Shown here piece by piece: positions 7,901-14,156 of a stretch of DNA of 21,883 nucleotides. The DNA is from Candidatus Thorarchaeota archaeon. GTDB taxonomy: Archaea; Asgardarchaeota; Thorarchaeia; Thorarchaeales; Thorarchaeaceae. The position numbers and the translations under genes were made by a program. The stretch lies in assembly GCA_016840965.1 (NCBI GenBank), contig JAEORI010000120.1, forward strand, positions 1-21,883, in the 5' to 3' direction. Under the pieces are notes generated by a model. That model made no database searches and was not told the DNA's origin. It saw only the letters and a program-made list of their open reading frames with translations. Each line of letters opens with the position of its first letter. The stretch's first letter is position 1.

Positions 7901-8369
7901 TAGGGTTTAGTCCTGTAGAAATTAGGATAGCTTTCGCATCGCTGGGGAGCGATTCTTGTGAGATTGCAATTAGTGTCTGAATCCACCAAGCAAGTTCTTC
8001 GAGTGTAGTACAAGGTGGGGTAGCAATTTCGAGAATCCATGTCAAACTTGTAACATTGGGGTCATGACCCAAAAGTGTGTATTCTTTTATTTGCCCATTC
8101 GGATCTTCATATGAAACTACAATTCTTGATCCCCTCTCTCCCTCTTCCGTTTGAGCTGATTGTTTGTATTTTTTCTTGACTGATTCTACAGTTGAAACGC
8201 GAATCTTTTTTTCTAATAATCCCTTGGCGTTAGAGACTATTCCATCAAAGATTTGGAGGATGTCTTCTCCTCGTATCCATGTTCCATCCTTTCGTATAAC
8301 TTGGAGCTCTACTTCTATTCCATGAGGGAAGGGAATCTTCATCTCTGAGTTATCAACAATTGAGCTCAT
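4932..8369 (-). CDS. Glutamate-cysteine-ligase-like (GCS2) domain fused to about six beta-sandwich domains
   Basis: The product is 1145 residues from the ATG at 8369, chosen because AGGTGG lies 5 nt upstream; a GTG at 8378 directly after the previous stop would add three residues. Residues about 12-455 show the carboxylate-amine ligase fold of the GCS2/YbdK type: HGIEVELQVI (16-25), LEIATPP (113-119), FGEHHHI (166-172), SVNSPFE (200-206) and DFGTIEIRVFDTQ (279-291). These carry the acidic and His residues expected for Mg-ATP and substrate. From about 480 to the end there are roughly six tandem beta-sandwich segments of 100-120 residues, resembling CARDB/immunoglobulin-like modules (one begins GEYAVGETISGDILVTNLER near 710). 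There is no signal peptide or membrane helix, so I predict a cytoplasmic protein. The substrate is unknown; ligation of an amine to a carboxylate is inferred from the fold. It follows two uncharacterised genes, directly abutting the nearer one. Confidence 0.8.
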   Translation of the reverse strand: MSSIVDNSEMKIPFPHGIEVELQVIRKDGTWIRGEDILQIFDGIVSNAKGLLEKKIRVSTVESVKKKYKQSAQTEEGERGSRIVVSYEDPNGQIKEYTLLGHDPNVTSLTWILEIATPPCTTLEELAWWIQTLIAISQESLPSDAKAILISTGLNPTQEYLRNLSFGEHHHILGSKTDEKTKIAVYNMIRNFLPHLIALSVNSPFENKKPSDEISISEDGRVRAPRCKRSIRLFRNTTQMGPTNEFELIPYLRGTDRESFARHVNRSYARMVDMYPFTDFGTIEIRVFDTQLSIPRRIGLALLLQALALKAKKMVEKGESIPDVGPKTLAANREAALSAGLWGPFRPGEEVKGSFYTKIYNQQITDDGQIDERKRNRFLGDAVVSMLYLIKDELEELHVVENPFIQALLVSVFGSEYIEPRTTSADFQLEVYAKSDNNMVVLLKQLSEVTRECSTNWLYDPFEGTPHLPTWLCWWKGLEPEIIINADRVFAGQDVQFSFLVKNTTGRQLEDISISYSIEDSERNVIERNVLTIPTIDNGEIHVSDVLFKTKKNIAAYNIIAEVGFVGRLVNLTTTITMYWMRTSIKPRTTTQFADGKTPVIFDGQIETNYPSQTRVQCHISVIAPNMEKVLITSQDMLQVESGDITRFDNTKFLPILIPSGASDGVERCILQISLFNEKGTEIAESVSKPFYVGFVKRGPQIIMNTDLKGEYAVGETISGDILVTNLERKTGVNTRLLLEFSSDSGRTYLIEEFLDEEYKTGALGFLWKIPVMVFESPADRSGIIKASLKEKGNIIALAESDRFRIEQITTRVNIDSLRVPQRSHIGGKVTGWLRIRRNTELGEPAVLNITLIFPDGDEHHVLTQSVKQSKNLSLAFGPVTIPAPRMNADHRSVTLIATLNFAGIEVDKRSTVIDLMGGPHKDIAQIEFIGLPNYTEPDELIQPTLKILSSIEKKLKCLLTVEFESIGGNRELLNQELDLESGKERLFPLPVRIPLSAEMSTAHMRATIRCGTKSYEKKQRFKIKAIESSLFKIEFSIRNETGDEIPGLVARLSSVEIIANIESMRKKIENLALIIRIMSKRDIIKEFEIPLPDSDSKTNVVKVNWVTPPIDVVTGYYVDAVILQSGRPLPARAVELIKKQFTVY

Positions 8370-8378
8370 TTCATCCAC

Positions 8379-9047
8379 CTAGAAAGAAGCAAGAGTATTA
8401 AGAATCTGAATAACTAAGGAACTATTCTCAACTATCTGGCGAGTAAGTGTTAGCTCAACTACCATGAGATTACATTTTTTATCAAATGATTTCACAATTT
8501 CATATGATAACGGACCTCCACCAAATTCACCATTATCTCTGATTACTTTAAGACCAAGTTTCTCCAAATCTTTTTCCAACTTGGATAATCGAAGGTGGTT
8601 GCCTGACACATATCTACTTCCTCTAATGACTATCATCTCTTTTTCAAGCGGAGCAGGAAGTTCTGCCCATCTCAAATTGATTATATATTCGAGGCTTTGT
8701 TTTCTGTCCTCCGCAAGTAACATGTTCAATATACTTTCAACGGTTATTGGAGATTCGCTCCGGTCGCCTGATTTGATTAAAGCTGGAATACCGCGTCCTC
8801 TTCCACTTTCTGTGAGTATCTTTTCCAGAGGGTCCCCTTGTATCAGTCCCGTAGGGACACATACAATGCCTTTTGATACACCTTGAATAAACTCTCCACT
8901 TGAAGCGAAATCACTCACTTCTAATTTGTGCTCGATAGGCTGCAATGCTATGTTCAAGTTTGAAATGGTTGTGAGTAAATCTTGTAAGATGCTCTCTGTA
9001 CGCTCAAGTTCCTTGAGAAGACTCCTCTGACTTTTTGATCTACTCAT
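8379..9047 (-). CDS. Uncharacterised protein with N-terminal coiled coil
   Basis: I do not recognise this 222-residue protein. Residues about 5-45 are a heptad-like helix (KSQRSLLKELERTESILQ onward). The middle region contains GVSKGIVCVPTGLIQGD and a Gly/Arg turn (TESGRGRGIPAL). The C-terminal half (about 140-220) alternates predicted strands and helices, with a notable EFGGGPLSYEIV segment near 178-189. There are no membrane helices and no signal peptide. Its TAG stop directly precedes the start of the GCS2-like fusion gene, so the two are almost certainly cotranscribed and translationally coupled, which suggests a joint function. The ATG at 9047 lacks a strong ribosome-binding site. Confidence 0.72.
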   Translation of the reverse strand: MSRSKSQRSLLKELERTESILQDLLTTISNLNIALQPIEHKLEVSDFASSGEFIQGVSKGIVCVPTGLIQGDPLEKILTESGRGRGIPALIKSGDRSESPITVESILNMLLAEDRKQSLEYIINLRWAELPAPLEKEMIVIRGSRYVSGNHLRLSKLEKDLEKLGLKVIRDNGEFGGGPLSYEIVKSFDKKCNLMVVELTLTRQIVENSSLVIQILNTLASF

Positions 9048-9100
9048 ATGTTGGAACCACTCTTTGGAAATTCACCAATAGCAGTGAATGAGATTGAATC

Positions 9101-9116
9101 GTTATTATATTTATTA
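9101..9116 (-). promoter_or_regulatory. TATA-like element for the 222-aa gene and ligase fusion
   Basis: On the minus strand this reads TAATAAATATAATAAC, in an 82-nt gap. Initiation about 25-30 nt downstream would give a leader of roughly 30 nt before the ATG at 9047. Confidence 0.4.
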
Positions 9117-9129
9117 GTTCAACAGAATC

Positions 9130-9567
9130 TCACTGCTCCGCGATAAGCTCAAGTAATTCAGATATTTTCTCCCGAAGTTCCTTCAATCGATACCATGTAG
9201 ATTCTCGTCCTCTTTGTTCCAATAATTTCTGAATCAGAAAATTGTAATCCATCCCCGCCAGGTCTCCAAGAAGGACCATTGCTTTTTCAGACGTGAAATG
9301 CGATTCATTGACTCTGCCATCTCTGAATCTTTTGATAAGAGGTAGGAGTGCGTTTTCCGCAGAATCGACTTTAATCAATGCTTGTCTAAAGAAATTCTTT
9401 GGGTCTTTTATTGCATATCCCCCCACGATTGGTGTCATGGCAATTCCAAGTGAGCCCTTGAATAATTCATCTAAACTATCTTGTGCATCCTTGAAATGTT
9501 CATCAGCGTTGACTAAACATTTCCTGATTGCTCGGAGAATTCTTGGTCTATCTTCAGCCTCACTCAA
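9130..9567 (-). CDS. Uncharacterised small helical protein
   Basis: This 145-residue, mostly helical and charged protein matches no family I know. It opens with an amphipathic helix (ILRAIRKCLVNADEHFKDAQDSLDELF, given in parts: residues 9-22 and 23-36). It then has a Gly-rich stretch (GSLGIAMTPIVGGYAI, 38-53) and closes with a charged helix that could form a coiled coil (about 120-145). The TTG start at 9567 is supported by an almost perfect GAGGTGA ribosome-binding site 4 nt upstream. There is no membrane segment. It precedes the 222-residue gene by 82 nt on the same strand, so it may belong to the same functional group. Confidence 0.68.
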   Translation of the reverse strand: MSEAEDRPRILRAIRKCLVNADEHFKDAQDSLDELFKGSLGIAMTPIVGGYAIKDPKNFFRQALIKVDSAENALLPLIKRFRDGRVNESHFTSEKAMVLLGDLAGMDYNFLIQKLLEQRGRESTWYRLKELREKISELLELIAEQ

Positions 9568-9585
9568 GACCTCACCTCAATATTA

Positions 9586-9599
9586 CTTATAAAATATGG
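9586..9599 (-). promoter_or_regulatory. TATA-like element upstream of the 145-aa gene
   Basis: On the minus strand this reads CCATATTTTATAAG. It is only about 25 nt from the TTG start at 9567, so the transcript would be almost leaderless. That conflicts with use of the strong GAGGTGA site, unless initiation is a few bases upstream of the usual distance. Confidence 0.35.
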
Positions 9600-9644
9600 A
9601 AACGGGCCGCCTATCGCAGCTCCCATTATTCATATTCATTACAC

Positions 9645-10706
9645 TCACAATTGGGCTTCAGGTAGCTCTCCGGCAAAATGACATGCTACAAAATGATTGT
9701 TACCCATATCCCTGTCTTCAGGCACTTCTCTTACGCAAATCTCTTGTGCATATTGACATCTTGGGTGGAAGCGACATCCAGATGGTACATTTATTGGGCT
9801 AGGAGGCTCTCCCTTAAGTGACTCAACTCTTCTTTTTACTGTTGGATCGCCAGATGGAACAGCTGAAAGAAGTGCTCGAGTATAAGGATGCAATGGACTG
9901 AATGCTACATCATGAGCAGGACCTATTTCCAATATTTTTCCTAGATACATAATACCAATTCTGTCTGCGATGTATGTAGCTACTGCAAGATCGTGCGTTA
10001 TGAATAAGTATGTAAGACCAAGTTCTTCTCTTAAGGTGAGTAATAGGTTTAGAATCTCCGCACGAATTGATACATCTAGCATTGATACTGGTTCGTCAGC
10101 AACCATGAACTCTGGGTGTAGAATTAGAGCTCTGGCTACTGAAATTCTCTGTCGCTGTCCGCCTGAGAGTTCATGCGGAAACCTGTCAATATAATCTTCA
10201 GCAGGAGTTAGCGCAACACTTTCCAATGATTCGAGAACTCTCTGACGTCTTTGACTCGGAGTAAGTGGAATTTTATGAACAAGTAGTGGCTCTTCTACGA
10301 TATTGAAGATGCTTTGTTTAGGATTCAGTGATTCATATGGGTCCTGGAATGTAATCTGCATCCGTTTCCTCAGTTCTTTGATTTCGTTGCGGTCCAAGGT
10401 GGCCAGGTTTTGACCTGCATAAACGATATCACCATCTGTGGGGATTTCGAGATGAAGTACACATCTACCTGTTGTTGTTTTACCACATCCACTCTCCCCC
10501 GCAAGTACTAGGACTTCTCCCTTTATGATATCAAAGGTTACTCCATCCACAGCCTTCACAAACAACTCTTGTTTGTATAAAAGGGAGGACAGAAATCCAG
10601 TATTCACTGGAAACCATTTACGCATGTTCTTCACAGAAATCAAAGTTTCTCCGTCTTTGATGTCCACGGAACCCTGTAGAACTTTTAACTTATCAACTGT
10701 CATCAT
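9645..10706 (-). CDS. dppF: Oligopeptide/dipeptide ABC transporter ATPase, DppF/OppF type
   Basis: This 353-residue cytoplasmic ATPase has Walker A GESGCGKT (70-77), Q-loop ITFQDPYESLNP (118-129), signature LSGGQRQR (180-187), Walker B MVADEP (201-206) and switch His238 (ITHDL). The C-terminal oligo_HPY region carries four cysteines (311, 317, 324, 342; CRFHPRC and ACHF), a pattern kept in the partner ATPase too. An ATPase of this kind forms a heterodimer with DppD to power peptide import through DppB/DppC. Tandem ATGs at 10706/10703 follow GGAGTGAT, which is embedded in the end of the upstream DppD-type gene (3-nt gap), so translation is coupled. The exact substrate class (dipeptides, oligopeptides, or sugars as in some archaeal members) is not determined by the sequence. 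Confidence 0.93.
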   Translation of the reverse strand: MMTVDKLKVLQGSVDIKDGETLISVKNMRKWFPVNTGFLSSLLYKQELFVKAVDGVTFDIIKGEVLVLAGESGCGKTTTGRCVLHLEIPTDGDIVYAGQNLATLDRNEIKELRKRMQITFQDPYESLNPKQSIFNIVEEPLLVHKIPLTPSQRRQRVLESLESVALTPAEDYIDRFPHELSGGQRQRISVARALILHPEFMVADEPVSMLDVSIRAEILNLLLTLREELGLTYLFITHDLAVATYIADRIGIMYLGKILEIGPAHDVAFSPLHPYTRALLSAVPSGDPTVKRRVESLKGEPPSPINVPSGCRFHPRCQYAQEICVREVPEDRDMGNNHFVACHFAGELPEAQL

Positions 10707-10709
10707 TGA

Positions 10710-11699
10710 TCACTCCAAATCTATCTCCATCTCTCCCTTGAGTTGTTCCGCAAAATGACAGGCCACAAACCTATCCGGTTCAATCTCATCAAATGGTGGA
10801 TCTTCCTTCGAACAGATATCCTGTGCGTATGGACATCGTGGATGGAACCGGCACCCTGATGGAGGTTCAATGAGATCCGGTGGTGAACCAGGAATTGAGG
10901 TGAGTTTCTTTTTCTCTGCTTTTACCATACTCGGAATTGCTCCGACCAGACCCGTAGCATATGGATGAACAGGCTCTTTGAAAACTGATACCACATCTGC
11001 AAGTTCTGCTATCTTACCAGCATACATGATTGCTGTCTTGTCACAGGTTTCAGCAATTACACTCAAGTCATGCGTAATAAGAATGAGCGACAGACCAAGA
11101 TCTTTCTGTAACTTCTGCATGAGCTTTAGAATTTGAGCTTGAATCGTGACATCTAGTGCTGTGGTTGGTTCATCTGCAATTACGAGATCCGGATTGCATG
11201 CCAGTGCCATGGCAATCATAGCTCTCTGACGCATTCCACCTGAGAATTCATGAGGATAGTTGTGAATACGACTAGGATCAAGACCGACCATCTCAAAAAG
11301 CTTAGCACAGCGGTCAAGAGCTTCTTCCTCGGTTACGTTTTCATGCATTAGAATTGCTTCAGCAATTTGTTCTCCTATCTCAAAAACTGGATTCAATGCA
11401 TTCATTGCACCTTGGAATACGATAGCTACATTCTTCCAACGGATGTCTCGCATCTCCTTTGCGCTCTTCCGAATTAAGTCATCACCCTTAAAGAACACAT
11501 TTCCACCAAGAATGTTTGCAGCAGGTGGTAGAAGCTGCATTATCGAGTATGCAAGACTACTTTTTCCGCAACCAGATTCGCCTGCGAGTCCTATCGATTC
11601 TCCTGGTTCTAATGTGAGAGACACATCATCGACTGCTTTCACCAAGCCTTTCTGAGTCTTATAATACATTCTCAGATTCCGAATATCGAGCAGGGGCAT
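10710..11699 (-). CDS. dppD: Oligopeptide/dipeptide ABC transporter ATPase, DppD/OppD type
   Basis: The product is 329 residues from the ATG at 11699, preferred because GGAGTG lies 7 nt upstream and the protein then begins MPLLDIRNLRMYY, as in homologues. An ATG at 11714 would add five residues. It has Walker A GESGCGKS (40-47), Q-loop VFQGAMNALNP (94-104), signature FSGGMRQR (152-159), Walker B LVIADEP (172-178) and the H-loop ITHDL. The C-terminal oligo_HPY domain has Cys283, 289, 296 and 314. It is the first gene of the ATPase pair, transcribed away from the permease genes. It would pair with the DppF-type ATPase at the cytoplasmic face of the permeases. Confidence 0.93.
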   Translation of the reverse strand: MPLLDIRNLRMYYKTQKGLVKAVDDVSLTLEPGESIGLAGESGCGKSSLAYSIMQLLPPAANILGGNVFFKGDDLIRKSAKEMRDIRWKNVAIVFQGAMNALNPVFEIGEQIAEAILMHENVTEEEALDRCAKLFEMVGLDPSRIHNYPHEFSGGMRQRAMIAMALACNPDLVIADEPTTALDVTIQAQILKLMQKLQKDLGLSLILITHDLSVIAETCDKTAIMYAGKIAELADVVSVFKEPVHPYATGLVGAIPSMVKAEKKKLTSIPGSPPDLIEPPSGCRFHPRCPYAQDICSKEDPPFDEIEPDRFVACHFAEQLKGEMEIDLE

Positions 11700-11781
11700 G
11701 TTTATACACTCCATCGAGCCTTCAATGGCTCTGGGCGTGGAATCACCTCACCCTATTGGGGTATCGTTGCCAGTTGGTTGG

Positions 11782-11790
11782 CTTAAATAT
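11782..11790 (-). promoter_or_regulatory. TATA-like element for the ATPase pair
   Basis: On the minus strand this reads ATATTTAAG, preceded by a purine-containing BRE-like stretch. Initiation near 11760 would give a leader of about 60 nt. Confidence 0.4.
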
Positions 11791-11836
11791 GTTGCTTTCA
11801 AAGACATATCTCAGTGGATTGAGAACAGATGTTTAA

Positions 11837-11848
11837 TCACAATTGTGA
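11837..11848. promoter_or_regulatory. Palindrome TCACAATTGTGA in the divergent transporter gap
   Basis: This is a perfect 12-bp palindrome, AT-flanked, near the middle of the 226-nt gap between the ATPase pair and the rightward gene at 11926. It could be a regulator site shared by both directions. A 12-bp palindrome can also occur by chance in AT-rich DNA. Confidence 0.3.
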
Positions 11849-11887
11849 ATTATTCTTGATAACTAAATTCACCTGATTGGAAAAAGT

Positions 11888-11904
11888 AAAAGGCGTTATA
11901 TTTC
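11888..11904 (+). promoter_or_regulatory. BRE/TATA-like promoter, probable leaderless start
   Basis: AAAAGGC (BRE-like) is followed by GTTATATTTC. The TATA centre is 27 nt upstream of the ATG at 11926, the distance expected for a leaderless archaeal transcript. No ribosome-binding site precedes any of the candidate starts at 11914, 11917 or 11926. Confidence 0.5.
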
Positions 11905-11925
11905 AAATCTAGTTTGATGATTGCA

Positions 11926-12252
11926 ATGTCTGCTATACGATCCTTTCCAAGAACTAGAAATGAACCTCGAAAACGAATTCTACTAATTCCCATTACTCTA
12001 ATTGTGGTTGGTTATTTGATGCTGGTTCAATGGTGGATTTTTAGTTTACTACCTCTTCAGTTCTTTGGTGCTATTCTCGCTTTAACAGGTGTAATGTCTG
12101 TTTTCCTAGTTGGAATGCTCTTTGGCGATTTGTGGGCGGCACATAGACGGACCAAACAGATAATCAAATCTCGGGAGGAGCAGGGTCTACCTACTGAACG
12201 TGATGAAGATATGATTGAGGATCCATTTGAAGAAACTCTTAATGGAGACTAA
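11926..12252 (+). CDS. Small two-helix membrane protein in the peptide-transporter locus
   Basis: This 108-residue protein is of unrecognised family. A basic N-terminus (RSFPRTRNEPRKR) is followed by two membrane helices (about 17-38 and 44-67) and a charged cytoplasmic tail (RRTKQIIKSREEQG...) ending in acidic residues, so both ends are predicted inside. The start at 11926 is preferred from the TATA spacing; upstream TTG 11914 and ATG 11917 are in frame. It is the first gene on the rightward side of the ABC transporter locus, 169 nt before the DppC-type permease. It could be an accessory subunit of the transporter, but nothing in the sequence proves this. Confidence 0.7.
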   Translation: MSAIRSFPRTRNEPRKRILLIPITLIVVGYLMLVQWWIFSLLPLQFFGAILALTGVMSVFLVGMLFGDLWAAHRRTKQIIKSREEQGLPTERDEDMIEDPFEETLNGD

Positions 12253-12421
12253 ATCTCTCATTTGCATATCCGAACTATTTCTGCTACCCGAACCAATTGC
12301 TTTTTTAGGGCAACTTTGAGGTTTTCAAATATTAGACAGGATAATGGCAAATTCATTTCAATGTTTGAGAGATTGTACTTTCTTGTATTGAGTGAATTGC
12401 TCTTTCATCGGAGGATTAGAT

Positions 12422-13996
12422 TTGTCAAAATCGGATAAAGGCTGGAGAGATAGTAACTGGTATCATAGTCTATCCAATTTCTTACGAGAATACCGCAAGC
12501 ATAAGATTGGAATTATTGGACTGACAATTATGTCTGTTTTCATCGCGACAGCTGTATTTGCACCATATTTGGGGACATTGGATCCAAACCCACTGAAGAC
12601 GATTGCTCCTTCTTACTTAGCACCATCCTGGATGAGCGTTTTTGATCCGCAGGGTGTTGTTACAGATAATTATCTAGATAAATCGGATTTAAACCAAGAA
12701 CCGTATATGCATGTCAATGGAGAAAGTGGTGAGTTTAGTACAGCATATAAGCAGGCTACTGAACCTGGCGAAACTAGTCATGTTAACTTAACTTGGCAGC
12801 ACACAGCTGGCGTGCATTTGGACTACCTTGGCCCAGATCCTGGAATGTCCTACCCCGATTATAATGACTTTGTCTACTTTGATCAGTCTTTTGATTGGCA
12901 ATGGAATGGTATGCCTAGTGCTGTCAACTTATCATTTTTCATTAACACTTACCGGACAGGTGATTTTGCTGAAGGCGCTCGACCCTACAATAACAAGATG
13001 TTCCGGATTTATGTATGGATGGTTACCCCTGCAGGTGACTGGATTAGAGTATATTCGACGGATGATGACACATACTCAGAGTCCCTTCAAGTACGTCGTG
13101 TTCCTTTCACATATCTTAATGTTAGAGATACTTTTCGAGGTATGATTACTGTAAATGGGACACAACCTTTTGTAAACGACACGGTCAAAGTTCGTGTCGG
13201 ACTGGCTCCGCTCAGGAACTTTGAAAGTTATGGTGGTATAATTCCGTGGGAAGAGTATACGGGCAGTGTCACAGTTATGGCTACAGGTGTTCAACTGACT
13301 GCCTATGGAGGCTACTTTGGCGCACTTGGGACTACATTCTGGGGTGCAGATGCCTATTCACAGATAGTATATGGAAGTCGGGTTTCACTTATGATTGGAA
13401 TTCTAGCAACAGGTCTCTCAACCATTGTGGGGGTGATAGTTGGGCTTGTCGCGGGATACTACGGTGGGAAAGTTGATGAGGTTCTTATGCGCTTTGTCGA
13501 TTTTCTGTTGGTTATCCCCTCTTTACCGCTAATGATGGTATTAGCCATTTTCCTTGGAAAATCCACATTTAATATCATAGTAGTAATAGCTATACTAGGT
13601 TGGACGGGGACTGCGAGGTTGATACGATCTCAGGTTCTTGCTGAGAAGAATAAAGCATATGTTGAATCCGCAAGAGCGATTGGTGCTACTGACACGTATA
13701 TTATGTTCAGACATGTTCTACCGAATGTGACACCGATCCTCTTCGCAAATATCACACTTGGTGTGGTAGGAGCAATCTTAGCTGAGGCTGGGTTATCATT
13801 CCTTGGTCTGACTGACATTGAAGAACCCAGTTGGGGAAGAATGCTTGCGGACGCTCAAAATGGAGCAGCTTTTATCAGAGGTGCTTGGTGGGTAGTTGTG
13901 TTCCCTGGCCTTATGATAACTCTCCTCTCTCTATCCTTCACTTTCGTGGGTCACACGCTTGATCAAGTGCTAAATCCAAGATTACGAGAGAGATAG
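12422..13996 (+). CDS. dppC: ABC peptide transporter permease, DppC/OppC type, with large extracytoplasmic insertion
   Basis: The product is 524 residues, against about 280-320 for usual DppC proteins. The TTG at 12422 is chosen because GGAGGA lies 6 nt upstream; a GTG at 12392 is in frame but has no site. An N-terminal amphipathic segment (FLREYRKHKIGIIG) leads into the first membrane helix (about 29-50). Residues about 75-295 form a non-canonical extracytoplasmic domain rich in Tyr, Trp, Asp and beta-strand-like segments, with several N-glycosylation-type sequons. The normal permease resumes at LGTTFWGADAYSQIVYGSR (302-320, the degenerate form of the DppC LGTDxxGRD motif). Five more helices follow, with the EAA loop YVESARAIGATDTYIMFRHVLPN, which contacts the ATPases. 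The C-terminus, FTFVGHTLDQVLNPRLRER, is typical. It forms the channel with the DppB-type protein encoded next. Confidence 0.92.
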   Translation: MSKSDKGWRDSNWYHSLSNFLREYRKHKIGIIGLTIMSVFIATAVFAPYLGTLDPNPLKTIAPSYLAPSWMSVFDPQGVVTDNYLDKSDLNQEPYMHVNGESGEFSTAYKQATEPGETSHVNLTWQHTAGVHLDYLGPDPGMSYPDYNDFVYFDQSFDWQWNGMPSAVNLSFFINTYRTGDFAEGARPYNNKMFRIYVWMVTPAGDWIRVYSTDDDTYSESLQVRRVPFTYLNVRDTFRGMITVNGTQPFVNDTVKVRVGLAPLRNFESYGGIIPWEEYTGSVTVMATGVQLTAYGGYFGALGTTFWGADAYSQIVYGSRVSLMIGILATGLSTIVGVIVGLVAGYYGGKVDEVLMRFVDFLLVIPSLPLMMVLAIFLGKSTFNIIVVIAILGWTGTARLIRSQVLAEKNKAYVESARAIGATDTYIMFRHVLPNVTPILFANITLGVVGAILAEAGLSFLGLTDIEEPSWGRMLADAQNGAAFIRGAWWVVVFPGLMITLLSLSFTFVGHTLDQVLNPRLRER

Positions 13997-14014
13997 GTGA
14001 TCCTCATGGGAAAT

Positions 14015-14056
14015 GGGAGTGTGGCTTTTTTGCCTCCCTCCCCTTTCTCTTCTTCC
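14015..14056 (+). terminator. Hairpin and pyrimidine tract after the DppC-type gene
   Basis: GGGAG (14015-14019) can pair with CTCCC (14034-14038), with an inner short GGC/GCC pairing around six Ts. A long C/T tract (CTCCCCTTTCTCTTCTTCC) follows at about 14038-14056. It starts 18 nt after the dppC stop and precedes a new TATA element. Confidence 0.45.
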
Positions 14057-14077
14057 ACTCGTCAGCCTTGAACATTA

Positions 14078-14087
14078 CTTTTATAAG
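14078..14087 (+). promoter_or_regulatory. TATA-like element for the DppB-type gene
   Basis: CTTTTATAAG lies about 75 nt upstream of the ATG at 14157, after the pyrimidine tract that ends the dppC gene. It suggests that dppB has its own promoter, with a leader of about 50 nt. Confidence 0.42.
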
Positions 14088-14156
14088 TCATGGACTTCCT
14101 CAATGTGCATCAGTACTTAGTATCGCTATGTACTAACATTATTGGAGTATCAAGAA

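Noticed and set aside
9596..9802. 68-residue plus-strand frame
   Set aside because: It runs antisense through the 3' end of the DppF-type ATPase gene and has no start signals.
11742..11749. Perfect GAGGTGAT ribosome-binding-like sequence (minus strand) in the leader of the DppD-type gene
   Set aside because: No ATG, GTG or TTG lies 5-10 nt downstream. The overlapping GTG frame of 14 codons, ending 2 nt before the ATG at 11699, could be a leader peptide, but its spacing to any ribosome-binding site is too short.
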